64,000 bases of DNA, taken from Paraglaciecola marina. GTDB taxonomy: Bacteria; Pseudomonadota; Gammaproteobacteria; Enterobacterales; Alteromonadaceae. The position numbers and the translations under genes were made by a program. Location of the stretch: the NCBI RefSeq assembly GCF_004360155.1, contig NZ_SAIS01000009.1, positions 124,001 to 188,000 of the forward strand, read 5' to 3'. Positions 9,696 to 21,094 of the stretch are shown here, in pieces (the stretch's first letter is position 1; every line of letters starts with the position of its first letter). The notes below the pieces were generated by a model. It did not search any database and had not been told where the DNA came from. It saw only the letters and a program-made list of their open reading frames with translations.

Positions 9696-10439
9696 ATGAA
9701 TACATCTAATTTATCAAACTCAAGTATAACACCTGAACATGTTGCCATTATTATGGATGGCAACGGTCGTTGGGCTAAAAACAAAGGTAAAATCCGCACT
9801 TTTGGCCACAAAGCTGGTGTTAAAGCGGTAAGAGCGTCAGTTTCTTATTCCCTTAAAAATGGAGTTAAATTTCTTACTTTGTTTGCGTTTAGTAGTGAAA
9901 ACTGGAACCGACCCGAAGAAGAGGTTGGGGTGCTTATGGAGCTATTTAAAATGGTTCTAGGAAGTGAAGTTAAAAAACTGCATAAGAATAACGTGAGATT
10001 AAGAGTGATTGGCGATACGAGTCGCTTTGATACAAAATTAGTTGAGAAAATTCGTGCGGCAGAGGTACTTACCGCAGAAAACGACGCATTAACACTCAAT
10101 ATAGCTGCAAATTATGGCGGCCGTTGGGATATTGTTAATGCTGCCAAAAGTCTTGTTCAGAGTGTCCAAGCTGGCGAGCTAAGCTTAGATAATATTAATG
10201 AAACGGTTTTTAATCAGTTTACTAGTACCAATGGCGTGCCTGAAGTTGATTTATTGATCCGTACCGGCGGTGAGCAACGCATAAGCAATTTTTTATTGTG
10301 GCAAATTGCTTATGCTGAATTATATTTTTCCGAAGAGTTTTGGCCTGATTTTAATGAAGAAGTTTTTCAATCTGCTGTGGATACGTTCAATGAACGTCAA
10401 AGACGCTTTGGTAAAACAGGCGAGCAGATTAGTGAATGA
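9696..10439 (+). CDS. uppS: Undecaprenyl diphosphate synthase (cis-prenyltransferase)
   Basis: 247 residues (E. coli 253). It condenses eight isopentenyl diphosphates onto farnesyl diphosphate to make the C55 lipid carrier for peptidoglycan and O-antigen. [13 protein letters not shown] carries the catalytic Asp21 (Asp26 in E. coli); [11 protein letters not shown] and [18 protein letters not shown] are the substrate-binding blocks. The last normally reads RTSGE, so RTGGE is a mild variant. The ribosome-binding site is weak. It is followed by cdsA after 34 bases. Confidence 0.97.
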   Translation: MNTSNLSNSSITPEHVAIIMDGNGRWAKNKGKIRTFGHKAGVKAVRASVSYSLKNGVKFLTLFAFSSENWNRPEEEVGVLMELFKMVLGSEVKKLHKNNVRLRVIGDTSRFDTKLVEKIRAAEVLTAENDALTLNIAANYGGRWDIVNAAKSLVQSVQAGELSLDNINETVFNQFTSTNGVPEVDLLIRTGGEQRISNFLLWQIAYAELYFSEEFWPDFNEEVFQSAVDTFNERQRRFGKTGEQISE

Positions 10440-10473
10440 CAAGTCTTTCAAGAGTAAGGCTTAAGGCGGAAAA

Positions 10474-11337
10474 ATGTTAAAGCAACGAATTATCACTGCG
10501 CTTATTTTAGCGCCCTTGGCTCTGTTTGCCATTTTATTTTTACCTCTGTTTAGTTTCCAACTGGTCATTGCCGCAATTATAGGTCTTGGTGCTTGGGAAT
10601 GGTCAAGTATGTCAGGTATTACCAGAACCACTACTAAGTATGCCTATGCAATATTAGTCGCGGCTGTATGTGTTTGCCTGTCTATTCTTTTGCCAACGGA
10701 TCTTATTTGGTATCAAGGACAACTTAATAGTCTATACATTTATATATTAAGTGCCGCTGCAATTTGGTGGGCTATTTCATTTTTCATGATACTTGGCTAT
10801 CCAAAGTTCAGCTCAATTTGGTATTGCAGTAAAGTTTTAAGGGGGATCTTCGGGTTTTTTACATTGATCCCTACTTGGGTCGCGGTGGTATCATTACGCA
10901 CGAGTTTGTATGATGTTGATCCTTATTACGGCGCTTCTTTAATTTTTTATGTGTTAGGTATTGTCTGGGCGGCAGACATTGGTGCATTTTTCGTGGGTGT
11001 TAAATTTGGTAAACATAAATTACGTCCCAGAGTTTCTCCTGGTAAAACTTATGAGGGATTAATGGGAGGTATTTTTGCGTCTTCTGCGATTATTGCTTTT
11101 GCTGCATTGCACTACCAAGTAGATCCTTCTCGTATATGGCTACATGTGGTAATTGGTGCCTTAACTGTTGGTGTGTCAGCTTTAGGTGATTTGAATGAAA
11201 GCATGTTCAAACGGTGTGCTGGCATTAAAGATAGTGGCACTTTGTTACCAGGTCATGGCGGAATAATGGACAGAATAGATAGCCTAACTGCAGCCTTTCC
11301 TATTTTTGCGTTTTGCTATGTTATGTGGATGGCTTAA
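10474..11337 (+). CDS. cdsA: Phosphatidate cytidylyltransferase
   Basis: 287 residues (E. coli 285). It converts phosphatidic acid and CTP to CDP-diacylglycerol, the precursor of all phospholipids, in the inner membrane. About eight hydrophobic segments are visible, beginning at residue 8. The C-terminal family signature runs from KDSGTLLPGHGGIMDRIDSL, preceded by SPGKTYEGLMGG and GDLNESMFKR. AAGGCGG precedes the ATG. Its stop overlaps the dxr start by one base (taATG), indicating translational coupling. Confidence 0.97.
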   Translation: MLKQRIITALILAPLALFAILFLPLFSFQLVIAAIIGLGAWEWSSMSGITRTTTKYAYAILVAAVCVCLSILLPTDLIWYQGQLNSLYIYILSAAAIWWAISFFMILGYPKFSSIWYCSKVLRGIFGFFTLIPTWVAVVSLRTSLYDVDPYYGASLIFYVLGIVWAADIGAFFVGVKFGKHKLRPRVSPGKTYEGLMGGIFASSAIIAFAALHYQVDPSRIWLHVVIGALTVGVSALGDLNESMFKRCAGIKDSGTLLPGHGGIMDRIDSLTAAFPIFAFCYVMWMA

Positions 11338-12554
11338 TGTCTCAAGCTATTCAAAAGGTCACTATATTAGGGGCAACGGGATCGATAGGAAGAAGTACTA
11401 TCGATGTCCTTCTAAGACACCCTGAAATGTTCAAAGTGTTTGCGTTAACCGCAAATAGCAATATCGATCTTTTGTTACAGCAAGCTCTAATATGCTCTCC
11501 TGAGTATGTTGTTGTAAGCGATCTTAAGTATTACCAACAAGCTAAAGAATTATTTGCTCAAAGTACGTTAAACTGTGAAGTACTCGCAGGTAATGATGCC
11601 CTTGAGCTGGTTGCAAGTGATGCCAATGTCGATGTGGTCATGGCAGCTATTGTAGGAGCCGCTGGTTTATTGCCCACTTTGGCAGCTGCAAGAGCAGGTA
11701 AAAAGGTGCTACTAGCCAATAAAGAGTCTTTGGTTATGTCTGGTGATTTGTTTATTCAAACAGCAAATAAATATAAAGCCCAGCTGTTACCCATTGATAG
11801 TGAACATAACGCTATTTTTCAATGTTTACCTGCAGACTTCACTTATGGTGACTTACCTGCATCAGGTATAAGCAAGATTTTACTGACCGGTTCAGGTGGA
11901 CCTTTTTTAAATCTACCATTACAAGATTTATCTCATGTTGGTCCAGAGCAAGCTTGCGCTCATCCAAATTGGAGCATGGGTCGCAAAATATCTGTGGACT
12001 CAGCCACTATGATGAATAAAGGCTTGGAGTTCATTGAAGCTCGCTGGTTATTCGGTTTACAGTCTGATGATATTCAAGTGGTGTTGCACCCCCAAAGTAT
12101 TATTCATTCTATGGTGCAATACCTAGATGGGTCAGTAATAGCCCAAATGGGTAATCCAGATATGCGTACGCCTATTGCTCACGCGTTAGCTTACCCCCAA
12201 AGAGTCGAATCCGGGGTAGCTGCTTTAGATTTTAATCAGCTAACAGATTTTACTTTTAGCCAACCTAGTAAAGAACGCTACCCTAATTTAACCTTAGCAA
12301 TTGAGGCCAGTAATGCAGGGCAATATGCCACTACTAGCCTTAACGCTGCTAATGAGATCGCCGTAGATAGCTTTTTGCAGGGACAGATTAGCTTTACACA
12401 GATAGCAGAAGTTAATAATGAATGTTTGCAGCAAATTACCAGTCATAAGCTAGATACTATTGATGAGGTGATTGCGAGTGACCAAAATGCTAGACGAGTT
12501 TCCTTAGAAATTATAAAAAGAATAAACCCTCCAGCCATGTTGAGAACTAAGTAA
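11337..12554 (+). CDS. dxr: 1-deoxy-D-xylulose 5-phosphate reductoisomerase
   Basis: 405 residues. It makes 2-C-methyl-D-erythritol 4-phosphate, the first committed step of the non-mevalonate isoprenoid pathway, and so feeds uppS upstream. The NADPH motif GATGSIG is at residues 12-18; ANKESLV, the metal-binding IDSEHNA and PNWSMGRKISVDSATMMNKGLE follow. A longer frame opens at 11313, but the ATG at 11337 gives the family N-terminus and overlaps the cdsA stop by one base, so I chose it. The stop is directly followed by the rseP ATG. Confidence 0.97.
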   Translation: MSQAIQKVTILGATGSIGRSTIDVLLRHPEMFKVFALTANSNIDLLLQQALICSPEYVVVSDLKYYQQAKELFAQSTLNCEVLAGNDALELVASDANVDVVMAAIVGAAGLLPTLAAARAGKKVLLANKESLVMSGDLFIQTANKYKAQLLPIDSEHNAIFQCLPADFTYGDLPASGISKILLTGSGGPFLNLPLQDLSHVGPEQACAHPNWSMGRKISVDSATMMNKGLEFIEARWLFGLQSDDIQVVLHPQSIIHSMVQYLDGSVIAQMGNPDMRTPIAHALAYPQRVESGVAALDFNQLTDFTFSQPSKERYPNLTLAIEASNAGQYATTSLNAANEIAVDSFLQGQISFTQIAEVNNECLQQITSHKLDTIDEVIASDQNARRVSLEIIKRINPPAMLRTK

Positions 12555-13907
12555 ATGTTAGAATTTTTATGGACAGTGGCAAGTTTTGTTATTGCTTTAG
12601 GTATTTTAGTCGCTGTTCATGAGTGGGGGCATTTTTGGGTAGCCCGTCGTTGTGGAGTCAAAGTAGAAAGGTTCTCTATTGGGTTTGGTAAAGCCCTTTG
12701 GAAAAGGACTGATAAGTTAGGCACTGAATATGTCGTTGCTGCTATCCCTCTAGGTGGCTACGTAAAAATGTTGGATGAGCGGGTCGATGAAGTAGCGGTA
12801 GAGGACTTGCCTTATGCATTCAATCGCCAACATGTATTAAAACGTATTGCGATTGTGGCAGCAGGCCCAATAGTGAATTTTTTGTTTGCTATCTTCGCTT
12901 TGTTTATTATGTATCTGATTGGCTTAGAAACAGTTAAGCCCGTGGTTGCAGACATTAAGCCCGAGAGTATTTTTAGTCAAAGTAACATTACTAAAAATGC
13001 CATTATTACCCAAGTCGGGGATCGTAAAGTAGCAGATTGGGAAGATGTAAATTATGAGCTAATTTCTCATATCGGCAAAGATTTGATGCATATAAAGTGG
13101 ACAGAAGCTAATCATGTTATTGAGCGCTCAGCAGTTGTTAATATTGAAACTTGGCAGTTTGATCCAGATAAAGGCTCTCCGATTGCGAGTTTAGGTTTAG
13201 TTCCTTTTCGACCGGAAGTCTCAAAAATCATAGGTTACGTGCTGCCAGACTCTGCCGCAGATGCCATTGGGTTGCGGCCAAATGATAAAATTCTGCGTCT
13301 AGATGGAACTACTATGGAAAATTGGGAACAAATAGTGGGATATGTTTCATCTAGAGCGAACCAGTTTGTGAAGGTGGATGTATTGAGAGGCGGCGAAACC
13401 GTAAGGTTAGAAGGCTCAATAGGTCAAAATGAAGTTGAAGGAATAGTCAAAGGATATATGGGGTTCACCCCCACCTTTGAAGCTTGGCCTGCAGGTATGT
13501 TGTTTACACATCAATATGGCGTTATTGACGCTGTAACCAAAGCAATGGATAAAACTTGGCGTATGATGACACTCAGTGTCGAAATGTTAGGTAAATTGCT
13601 TACGGGTGATGTTTCAGTAAAGAACTTAAGTGGCCCTATCGCAATTGCGCAGGGTGCCGGGATGAGCGCAAGCTCTGGGTTGGTATACTTTTTAGGATTT
13701 TTAGCGCTAATTAGTGTGAACTTAGGCATAATTAACCTTTTGCCCTTACCCGTACTAGACGGTGGACATCTACTGTATTTCGTTATCGAACTTTTTAGTG
13801 GTCGTCCTGTCCCGGAGTCAGTACAAGAAATAGGATTTAAAGTGGGTGGCGTATTGTTGCTGCTATTAATGAGCATCGCAATCTTTAATGATATTGCGCG
13901 TTTATAA
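12555..13907 (+). CDS. rseP: RseP, site-2 intramembrane zinc protease
   Basis: 450 residues, the same as E. coli. It cleaves the anti-sigma factor RseA in the membrane after DegS, releasing sigma-E during envelope stress, and clears remnant signal peptides. The zinc site HEWGH is at 22-26 in the first membrane helix, and the third ligand Asp402 lies in LLPLPVLDGGH, exactly the E. coli position. Two PDZ domains lie between, at about residues 115-310. It starts immediately after the dxr stop with no ribosome-binding site of its own, implying coupled translation, and precedes bamA. Confidence 0.97.
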   Translation: MLEFLWTVASFVIALGILVAVHEWGHFWVARRCGVKVERFSIGFGKALWKRTDKLGTEYVVAAIPLGGYVKMLDERVDEVAVEDLPYAFNRQHVLKRIAIVAAGPIVNFLFAIFALFIMYLIGLETVKPVVADIKPESIFSQSNITKNAIITQVGDRKVADWEDVNYELISHIGKDLMHIKWTEANHVIERSAVVNIETWQFDPDKGSPIASLGLVPFRPEVSKIIGYVLPDSAADAIGLRPNDKILRLDGTTMENWEQIVGYVSSRANQFVKVDVLRGGETVRLEGSIGQNEVEGIVKGYMGFTPTFEAWPAGMLFTHQYGVIDAVTKAMDKTWRMMTLSVEMLGKLLTGDVSVKNLSGPIAIAQGAGMSASSGLVYFLGFLALISVNLGIINLLPLPVLDGGHLLYFVIELFSGRPVPESVQEIGFKVGGVLLLLLMSIAIFNDIARL

Positions 13908-13970
13908 TTTTTATCGGTCAGTTAGGCCAAGCATGTTTTGTTTTTGTGCTTTTAGGAAGAATACTAATAA

Positions 13971-16448
13971 ATGAAGTTTATACAGTTAGTTGTTGCCGGA
14001 TTAATATTATCCATTACTAGCGTTGCAAAAGCTGCCCCTGGTAGTGAATTTGTAGTCGAAGACATTAAAATAGAAGGTTTACAGCGTGTTGCTTTAGGTG
14101 CAGCACTCACTTACTTACCCATTAACGTGGGTGATGAGATGAATAGCTTTAGGGTTTCACAGCTTATTCGGTCTATGTATTCTTCAACCCATTTCGAAAA
14201 TATCGAAATTTTACGAGATGGCAATACATTGATAGTGCGAGTTAAAGAGCGCCCAACTATCAGTAACATAGTGTTTGAAGATAATGACGATATAAAAGAT
14301 GAGCAACTTCAAGAAAGCTTAAATGATGCCAATATCTTAATTGGTGAGCCTTTAGACAGAACGGTATTAACCTCTATTGAGAACGGCCTTAAGGACTTCT
14401 TCTATAGTATCGGTAAATATAATGCTGATGTAACGGCTATTATTACTCCTTTACCTAGAAACCGAGTTGACTTAAAACTATTGTTTGAAGAAGGTGACTC
14501 AGCAAAAATTCAACAGATTAATATTGTGGGTAACGAAACTTTTACTGATAGTGAGCTACTTGACCCAATCGAACTAAAATTTAATACCGCTTGGTGGGAT
14601 TTCTTATCTGAGACTCGTTACCAGAAACAAACCCTAACAGGTGATATGGAAACCATAACTAGTTACTACAAGGATAGGGGGTATATACGTTTTAACATTG
14701 ATTCAACTCAAGTCACTATGACTCCTGATAAAACCGGAATTTATGTTACCTTGAATGTCGATGAAGGTGAGCAATATACCATTTCTGATATAGAGCTAAT
14801 CGGTGACTTACTTGGGCACGAAGACTATATAAATGCTGTTTTACCATTGAAAAAAGGTGAAATGTATAATCAAGCAGAAGTCACCTATACCGAAGAGTTT
14901 ATCAGTAAGTATTTAGGGCGATATGGCTATGCCTACCCAACAGTAACCACTATTCCTGACATCAATGATGAAGACAAAACTGTAAAATTAGTGTTATCTG
15001 TAGACCCAGGTAAGCGTATTTACGTGCGCCGCATTAACTTTGCCGGTAATACCAGCACGGCAGATGAAGTGTTACGTCAATCTGTATCTCAAATGGAAGG
15101 TGCATGGTTGTCAAACGCCACCTTAGAGTCATCTAAGAATAGTTTGTCACGTTTAACTTATATGGAAACCGTAGATTTTGAAACCGTGCGTTTGCCAGGT
15201 GAAGAAGACAAAGTTGACGTAAATTTTGCTGTAAAAGAACAACCTTCTGGCGCTTTCAATGCGGGCATAGGTTATGGTGACCGAACTAAATTAAGTTTAA
15301 ATGCGGGTATTCAACAAGATAATTTCTTGGGTACAGGTAAGCGCATCGCATTTAATATAAGCACAGTGTCTTATCAGAAAAGCATTCAGCTCTCATACAC
15401 AGACCCTTTCTTTACTATTGATGGTATTAGTTTAGGGGGAACAGTGTCTTATAGTGAATTTGATGGTAGTTCAGCTAACTTAATTCAATACAACAGTAAA
15501 CAATACTCTCTAGGTGCCAATGTTGGTTACCCAATAAATCAGTTTAACCGTATCAATTTTGGACTGACCTATAGTAATGTTGAGTTATTCCAACGCCAAG
15601 CCTATGTTCAGACTACACGTTTTAATGACCAGTTTGTTGATGAAGAAAACCCCGACTCTGCAATTAATTATGATAGCTTTCTAGCTTCTGTTGCTTGGTC
15701 TCGCTCAACCTTAAACCGTGGTGTATTCCCAACTGCAGGTTCATCGCAACGTGCATCATTTGGTATTACTACACCCAATTCAGACGTAAACTACTTTAAA
15801 ACTGAAATTGATGGTAAGTGGTATTTTCCACTTTCACGTAATCAACGTTGGTCTGTATTAGCAAGGTTAAAAGCAGGGTATGGTAATGGTTATGGTGATG
15901 CGGGTGGTGTAGATCAAATCTTACCCTTTACACAACATTTTACAGCGGGTGGTTCAGATTCTTTAAGAGGGTTTGAAAATAACACAGTTGGCCCTCGCGG
16001 GTTACAAGTTACACCATCAGTAGCGGTTACAGATCCAAATGGTAATGATATTTTAGGGGATAGCTCAAGTGATGTGGTTGCTATTTCTACCCGTTCTTTA
16101 GGTGGTAATGCCATGGTGTTGGGGGGAGTTGAGTTAATCGTACCCACTCCATTTGTTGAGGTTGATTTTGATAACTCAGTGCGTACCAGTTTATTTGTTG
16201 ATGTGGGTAACGTATGGGACACTGAATTTGATTACGATGCTTACAAAGATCTAACTCTGAGCACTAGTTTTAACGATGACCCATTATTAGATTATAGTGA
16301 TCCATTCCTTTATAGAGCTTCAGGCGGGATCTCTGTACAATGGTTATCACCCATGGGACCTATGGTGTTTAGTTTTTCTAGAGCCATTAAAGAACGTGAA
16401 GGTGATGATTCCAAATTCTTTACCTTTAATATTGGTCAAACATTTTAA
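13971..16448 (+). CDS. bamA: BamA, outer-membrane protein assembly factor
   Basis: 825 residues (E. coli 810). It is the central barrel of the BAM complex that folds and inserts outer-membrane proteins. A signal peptide covers about residues 1-22 (cut near VAKA-AP). Five POTRA domains follow to about residue 420, then a 16-strand barrel ending in a terminal Phe, the beta-signal. The L6 segment near [18 protein letters not shown] carries the conserved RGF. AGGAAGAATACTAATAA precedes the ATG. It is followed by skp after 43 bases. Confidence 0.97.
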   Translation: MKFIQLVVAGLILSITSVAKAAPGSEFVVEDIKIEGLQRVALGAALTYLPINVGDEMNSFRVSQLIRSMYSSTHFENIEILRDGNTLIVRVKERPTISNIVFEDNDDIKDEQLQESLNDANILIGEPLDRTVLTSIENGLKDFFYSIGKYNADVTAIITPLPRNRVDLKLLFEEGDSAKIQQINIVGNETFTDSELLDPIELKFNTAWWDFLSETRYQKQTLTGDMETITSYYKDRGYIRFNIDSTQVTMTPDKTGIYVTLNVDEGEQYTISDIELIGDLLGHEDYINAVLPLKKGEMYNQAEVTYTEEFISKYLGRYGYAYPTVTTIPDINDEDKTVKLVLSVDPGKRIYVRRINFAGNTSTADEVLRQSVSQMEGAWLSNATLESSKNSLSRLTYMETVDFETVRLPGEEDKVDVNFAVKEQPSGAFNAGIGYGDRTKLSLNAGIQQDNFLGTGKRIAFNISTVSYQKSIQLSYTDPFFTIDGISLGGTVSYSEFDGSSANLIQYNSKQYSLGANVGYPINQFNRINFGLTYSNVELFQRQAYVQTTRFNDQFVDEENPDSAINYDSFLASVAWSRSTLNRGVFPTAGSSQRASFGITTPNSDVNYFKTEIDGKWYFPLSRNQRWSVLARLKAGYGNGYGDAGGVDQILPFTQHFTAGGSDSLRGFENNTVGPRGLQVTPSVAVTDPNGNDILGDSSSDVVAISTRSLGGNAMVLGGVELIVPTPFVEVDFDNSVRTSLFVDVGNVWDTEFDYDAYKDLTLSTSFNDDPLLDYSDPFLYRASGGISVQWLSPMGPMVFSFSRAIKEREGDDSKFFTFNIGQTF

Positions 16449-16491
16449 TTTTTTGGTTGCTTAGTCAATCACTATAAGACAGGAGTTTCTT

Positions 16492-17007
16492 TTGAAAAAA
16501 TTTACTAAGAGTTTAATAGCGGGTGCATTACTAACTACAGCCATGACAAGTTCAGCTGTTTTTGCAGAGCAAAAAATTGGGGCGGTTAATGTTCAAGGTA
16601 TCTTCCAGAACATGCCTCAAGCTGCAAATATTCAAGAAGCTATTGCTATTGAATTTAAAGATAAAACTGAAGAAGTTAGTCGTTTAGAAAAAGACATTAA
16701 GTACTATCTTGAAAAGAATCAGCGTGATGCAGCTACTATGAGTGCAGCTGAGAAAAAAGAACTTGAAGAAAAGATTATTGCACTTCGTGGTGAATATACT
16801 GCTAAAGCCCAACCTCTTCAGCAAGAAATTCAGCAACGCCTGCAAGAAGAACAAAACAAGTTACTTGGTCTTATAAAGCAAGGTGTTGATGCCGTTGCAG
16901 CAAAAGAAAAGTATGACGTTATCTTGAATGCCAACTCAGTAGCTTTTATTAATCCTGACCACGATATTTCTAAGTTAGTTTTAGAGCAAGTTAGTAAAGT
17001 TAACTAA
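16492..17007 (+). CDS. skp: Skp/OmpH periplasmic chaperone
   Basis: 171 residues (E. coli 161). It is a trimeric periplasmic holdase that carries unfolded outer-membrane proteins to BamA. The signal peptide covers residues 1-25 (AVFA-EQ), followed by KIGAVNVQGIF and a long coiled coil with the charged, Gln-rich tentacle at about 65-125. The start is UUG at 16492: AGGAG at 16481-16485 is well placed, and MKKFTKSLIAG is a standard signal-peptide N-region. It lies between bamA and lpxD as in E. coli. Confidence 0.95.
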   Translation: MKKFTKSLIAGALLTTAMTSSAVFAEQKIGAVNVQGIFQNMPQAANIQEAIAIEFKDKTEEVSRLEKDIKYYLEKNQRDAATMSAAEKKELEEKIIALRGEYTAKAQPLQQEIQQRLQEEQNKLLGLIKQGVDAVAAKEKYDVILNANSVAFINPDHDISKLVLEQVSKVN

Positions 17008-17049
17008 AATTATTAGTTAACTATTGTATTTATTGAAATGGGAGGTGTT

Positions 17050-18087
17050 TTGAGCCATTCAGTTAGTTTAATAGAGTTAGCCAATCACATTGGTGCAGAA
17101 CTGCATCTAGCGAATAATGATACTCAAAATACTCCAATTACCGGTCTGTCTACATTAGTCAGTGCGGGTAATGGTCAGATTTCATTTTTATCGAATAGCA
17201 AGTATCGTAGTCAACTTCAGGATTCGATGGCACAAGCTATTATTTTACATCCCGACGAACTGTCTCACTGTTCACGTTCAGCACTTGTAATGAATAACCC
17301 ATATATAGGGTTTGCAAAGGCTGCACAATTACTAGATACCACTCCGGCTGCAGCCCATGAGATATCACCTCACGCAGTTATTGCAGATGATGTTGTGCTT
17401 GGTGAAAATGTGAAAGTTGCGGCGAATGCTGTCATAGAGACAGGGGTTAAATTAGGCGATAACGTTCAAGTTGGTCCTGGGTGTTTTATTGGCAAAAATG
17501 CAGTCTTGGGTGCAAATACAAAATTATGGTCTAACGTCAGCATTTATCATGATGTAGTGTTAGGTTCAGATTGTTTGATTCAAGCTAATACTGTAATAGG
17601 TAGTGACGGATTTGGTTATGCTAATGAAAGTGGCAAGTGGATCAAAATTCCTCAATTAGGCAGTGTGATAATTGGTGATAGAGTTGAAATTGGCGCAAGT
17701 ACTACCATTGACCGTGGTGCCATTGATAATACTATTTTGGCAGACGGCGTGATTATTGATAATCAGTGTCAGATTGCTCATAACGTTGAAATAGGTGAAA
17801 ACACCGCCATGGCTGCTTGTTCTGTTATTGCAGGAAGTACGGTGGTTGGAAAAAATTGTAGCATGGCTGGGCTAGTAGGAATTAATGGTCACATCAATAT
17901 ATGTGATGGTGTTGTTTTTACTGGCATGAGTATGGTGACTAAAAGTATTTCAGAACCTGGAGTATATTCGTCAGGTATACCTGCCGCTGCAAATAAAGAA
18001 TGGCGTAAAAATATGGTAGCTCTGAGAAACATTACTACCCTCAATCAGCGTGTAAAAACGTTAGAGAAATCCCAACAAGGTAGTTAG
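17050..18087 (+). CDS. lpxD: UDP-3-O-acylglucosamine N-acyltransferase
   Basis: 345 residues (E. coli 341). It transfers a 3-hydroxyacyl chain from ACP to the 2-amino group of UDP-3-O-acyl-glucosamine, the third step of lipid A synthesis. An N-terminal uridine-binding domain is followed by hexapeptide repeats forming a left-handed beta helix, with the catalytic His in QIAHNVEIG. The frame opens at an ATG at 17038, but that codon lies on the ribosome-binding site GGAGG (17041-17045). The UUG at 17050 gives the family N-terminus ([17 protein letters not shown]) and is preferred, although its spacing of 4 bases is short. Confidence 0.93.
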   Translation: MSHSVSLIELANHIGAELHLANNDTQNTPITGLSTLVSAGNGQISFLSNSKYRSQLQDSMAQAIILHPDELSHCSRSALVMNNPYIGFAKAAQLLDTTPAAAHEISPHAVIADDVVLGENVKVAANAVIETGVKLGDNVQVGPGCFIGKNAVLGANTKLWSNVSIYHDVVLGSDCLIQANTVIGSDGFGYANESGKWIKIPQLGSVIIGDRVEIGASTTIDRGAIDNTILADGVIIDNQCQIAHNVEIGENTAMAACSVIAGSTVVGKNCSMAGLVGINGHINICDGVVFTGMSMVTKSISEPGVYSSGIPAAANKEWRKNMVALRNITTLNQRVKTLEKSQQGS

Positions 18088-18122
18088 AAAGCTACCCAAT
18101 AGTGAGTTTAGGAGAACCCCCT

Positions 18123-18569
18123 TTGGCTAATAGTTTAAACACTCTTGCAGTAGAAGAGATCATGGAGTTGTTACCCCACCGCTACCCTTTTCTATTAGTA
18201 GATAGAGTGACAGATTATACTATCAATGAATCCATTGATGCCTATAAAAACATTACCTTTAATGAACCTTGTTTTACTGGACATTTTCCAGGCAAACCTA
18301 TTTTCCCTGGCGTGATGATACTTGAAGCCTTAGCTCAAGTTGCTGGTGTGCTAGGGTTTAAAACTCAAGGTAATAGTGATGATCTATACTTGTACGCAGG
18401 TGTTGATAAGGCACGTTTTAAAACACCCGTTGTTCCAGGTGATCGTTTAGACATGCGTGTAGAGCTAATTAAAGAACGTCGTGGTATTTGGAAGTTCCGT
18501 GGTATTGCCAGTGTAGACGGAGTTGCTGCGTGTGAAGCAGAGTTTATGTGTGCTATGAGGAAACTGTAA
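18123..18569 (+). CDS. fabZ: 3-hydroxyacyl-ACP dehydratase FabZ
   Basis: 148 residues (E. coli 151). It dehydrates 3-hydroxyacyl-ACP in fatty-acid elongation and competes with LpxA/LpxD for the same substrate pool, explaining its place in the lpx cluster. Hot-dog fold with catalytic His54 in [11 protein letters not shown] and Glu68 in ILEALAQ, both at E. coli positions. The frame opens at GTG 18102. The UUG at 18123 has AGGAGA seven bases upstream and aligns with the E. coli N-terminus ([21 protein letters not shown]), so I chose it. It ends 3 bases before lpxA. Confidence 0.94.
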   Translation: MANSLNTLAVEEIMELLPHRYPFLLVDRVTDYTINESIDAYKNITFNEPCFTGHFPGKPIFPGVMILEALAQVAGVLGFKTQGNSDDLYLYAGVDKARFKTPVVPGDRLDMRVELIKERRGIWKFRGIASVDGVAACEAEFMCAMRKL

Positions 18570-18572
18570 AAA

Positions 18573-19340
18573 GTGATCCATTCAACGGCTATTATTCATC
18601 CTTCCGTAAAACTGGGCAATAATGTCAGTATCGGGCCTTATTGTTTTATCGATGAAAATGTCAGCATAGGTGACAACACAGTACTTGAATCTCATGTAGT
18701 GGTTAAAGGTAAAACCACTATAGGTAAAGGTAATCACTTTTATCAATTTTCATCTATAGGTGAAGATTGCCAAGATAAAAAGTATGCAGGTGAGCTGACT
18801 GAACTAATCATAGGTGATAACAACATTATACGTGAGTCGGTGACACTTCACCGTGGAACAGTTCAAGATAATAGTGTGACGACTATTGGGTCAAATAATT
18901 TACTGATGTGTTACGTCCATGTTGCCCACGATTGCTCTATTGGAAGCAATAGCATATTAGCGACTAGTGCTATTTTGGCGGGGCATGTGCACATAGGCGA
19001 TTGGGTCATTATGGGAGGTGCTACTGCTGCACATCAGTTTTGTCGTATTGGCGATCATAGTTTTGTAGGTGGCGGTGCTATCATTCTTGCTGATGTACCT
19101 CCTTTTGTTATGTTAGGTAACGACAGCAAACCTCGCACTATAAATGCTGAAGGCTTGAAACGTAGAGGCTTTGATAGTCAAACCATTATGCAAATTAAAC
19201 GTGCTTATAAGGTGTTATATCGCCAAGGGCATAGAGCAGAAGATGCAGTTAAATTGTTATTAGAAATGCCTGGCGATTTACCAGAAATAAAGCTTATAGC
19301 TGATTTTGTTGCCAGCTCTTCTAGAGGTATTGCGCGCTAA
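18573..19340 (+). CDS. lpxA: UDP-N-acetylglucosamine O-acyltransferase
   Basis: 255 residues (E. coli 262). It catalyses the first step of lipid A synthesis, moving a 3-hydroxyacyl chain from ACP to the 3-OH of UDP-GlcNAc. Hexapeptide left-handed beta helix with the motif HVAHDC at about residues 116-121, whose second His is the catalytic base, then a C-terminal helical domain from about 190. The start is GTG at 18573, giving the normal N-terminus MIHSTAIIHPSVKLG. It sits 3 bases after fabZ and 3 before lpxB. Confidence 0.97.
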   Translation: MIHSTAIIHPSVKLGNNVSIGPYCFIDENVSIGDNTVLESHVVVKGKTTIGKGNHFYQFSSIGEDCQDKKYAGELTELIIGDNNIIRESVTLHRGTVQDNSVTTIGSNNLLMCYVHVAHDCSIGSNSILATSAILAGHVHIGDWVIMGGATAAHQFCRIGDHSFVGGGAIILADVPPFVMLGNDSKPRTINAEGLKRRGFDSQTIMQIKRAYKVLYRQGHRAEDAVKLLLEMPGDLPEIKLIADFVASSSRGIAR

Positions 19341-19343
19341 GCC

Positions 19344-20504
19344 ATGAGCGACAAAATACTAAGGATAGGCATAGTCGCGGGTGAAGCCTCCGGGGATATA
19401 CTCGCCGCAGGCTTGATTAAACAATTAAAGCTTCAGTATCCAAACGCTACCTTTGAAGGTATTGCCGGGCCAAAAATGTTGGCCCAAGGCTGCCATTCAT
19501 TATTTGAAATGGAAGAGTTATCGGTAATGGGACTTATCGAAGTACTTCCTAAACTCCGTCGATTAATGTTTATACGTAAATCATTATTGCACTACTTCTT
19601 AGAAAACCCACCTGATGTATTTATAGGCGTTGATGCACCTGACTTTAATTTAGGCCTCGAAGCTAAATTAAAAGCGCAAAATATCAAAACTGTACATTAT
19701 GTAAGTCCTACAGTCTGGGCATGGCGAGAAAAGCGAATTTTTAAAATAGCCAAAGCTACTAACTTAGTGTTGAGTATTTTCCCCTTTGAAAAACAAGTGT
19801 ACGACAAACACAATATCCCCTGTGAATTTGTTGGGCATACTATGGCTGATGATATTGAATTAAAGCCAGATCAACCAAAGGCTAGACAATCCCTGCAAAT
19901 TTTAGATAAACAATTGGTGTTAGCGGTTTTACCTGGTAGTCGTAAGCGAGAAGTAGAGACCCTTCTAGATATATTTATCAAAGCATCTCTTTTATTAAAA
20001 CCTCAACTTGAAGACTTTAAAGTGGTGATACCAGTTGTTAATAGGCAGCGTAAAGCACAAGTTGATGACTATATTCGCCAGCACTTACCAGAATTAGATA
20101 TTCAAATTGTAATAGGTCATGCCAGAGACGTGATGATAGCGGCAGACGCCGTATTGTTAGCCTCAGGAACGGCAACATTAGAGGCTATGTTTTGTAAAAA
20201 GAATATGGTGGCAGCTTATAAGCTGAGTGGGCTAACGTATCAAATGATGAAGTGGCTTTACAAAGCTAAGTATTTTACTTTGCCTAATGTATTAGCTGAT
20301 GAACCGCTTATTCCAGAGTTATTGCAAGATGACGTTAATCCTCAAACTATAGCGGACCTACTTCTACCCATGTTGAAAGAGAAAAACTCTAAAGCACAGC
20401 AAGTGCTTATTGAAAAATTTACAATATTGCATCAATCCCTTAAAAAAGGGGCTGATAGACAAGCTGCCATTGCCATATCTAACTTGATTGAGGCAGAGGT
20501 ATGA
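19344..20504 (+). CDS. lpxB: Lipid A disaccharide synthase
   Basis: 386 residues (E. coli 382). A GT19 glycosyltransferase that joins lipid X and UDP-2,3-diacylglucosamine into the beta-1,6 disaccharide at the inner membrane. Seen: the N-terminal [23 protein letters not shown]-type block [27 protein letters not shown], and [13 protein letters not shown] near the UDP site. The ribosome-binding site is weak, so coupling to lpxA is likely. It overlaps rnhB by 4 bases (ATGA). Confidence 0.97.
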   Translation: MSDKILRIGIVAGEASGDILAAGLIKQLKLQYPNATFEGIAGPKMLAQGCHSLFEMEELSVMGLIEVLPKLRRLMFIRKSLLHYFLENPPDVFIGVDAPDFNLGLEAKLKAQNIKTVHYVSPTVWAWREKRIFKIAKATNLVLSIFPFEKQVYDKHNIPCEFVGHTMADDIELKPDQPKARQSLQILDKQLVLAVLPGSRKREVETLLDIFIKASLLLKPQLEDFKVVIPVVNRQRKAQVDDYIRQHLPELDIQIVIGHARDVMIAADAVLLASGTATLEAMFCKKNMVAAYKLSGLTYQMMKWLYKAKYFTLPNVLADEPLIPELLQDDVNPQTIADLLLPMLKEKNSKAQQVLIEKFTILHQSLKKGADRQAAIAISNLIEAEV

Positions 20505-21094
20505 GCCGTTTATTAGCAGGGGTAGATGAAGTAGGGCGTGGCCCTCTGGTAGGAGATGTCGTTACCGCAGCGGTTATTCTTGACCCAAATCAGCCTATTG
20601 CAGGCTTGGCAGATTCTAAAAAATTGTCTGAAAAAAAGCGCGTCGTATTGGCTGCTGAAATCAAACAAAAAGCATTGGTTTGGTCAATTGGCCGAGCTAG
20701 CCCCAAAGAAATTGATGAGCTAAATATTTTACACGCCACCATGTTAGCCATGACCAGAGCAGTAGAAGGTTTAGTTATACAGCCAGATCATGTCATGGTT
20801 GATGGAAATCGCTGTCCCCCTTGGTCATACTCTAGTGAAGCAATTGTGAAAGGCGACGGACTGATAGCGGAAATATCAGCCGCTTCGATTATCGCTAAGG
20901 TTACCCGAGATCAAGAAATGCTTGATTTAGATGCACAATATCCAGAGTATGGTTTTGCAAAACATAAGGGATATCCAACCGCTTTTCATCTAGCTAAACT
21001 GTTAGAATTAGGTCCGTTACCCGAATATCGAATGAGTTTTAAGCCAGTGCAACAGTCTCTTATCTCGCGCCATGGCCAATTAGCAGGCGCATAA
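20501..21094 (+). CDS. rnhB: Ribonuclease HII
   Basis: 197 residues (E. coli 198). It removes ribonucleotides and RNA-DNA junctions from genomic DNA. The four acidic catalytic residues are present: Asp9 and Glu10 in [12 protein letters not shown], Asp101 in VMVDGNRCP and Asp119, all offset by seven from E. coli. The ATG overlaps the lpxB stop, with AGAGG upstream. The dnaE start codon follows directly after its stop, so the replication/repair genes rnhB and dnaE appear co-translated. Confidence 0.97.
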   Translation: MSRLLAGVDEVGRGPLVGDVVTAAVILDPNQPIAGLADSKKLSEKKRVVLAAEIKQKALVWSIGRASPKEIDELNILHATMLAMTRAVEGLVIQPDHVMVDGNRCPPWSYSSEAIVKGDGLIAEISAASIIAKVTRDQEMLDLDAQYPEYGFAKHKGYPTAFHLAKLLELGPLPEYRMSFKPVQQSLISRHGQLAGA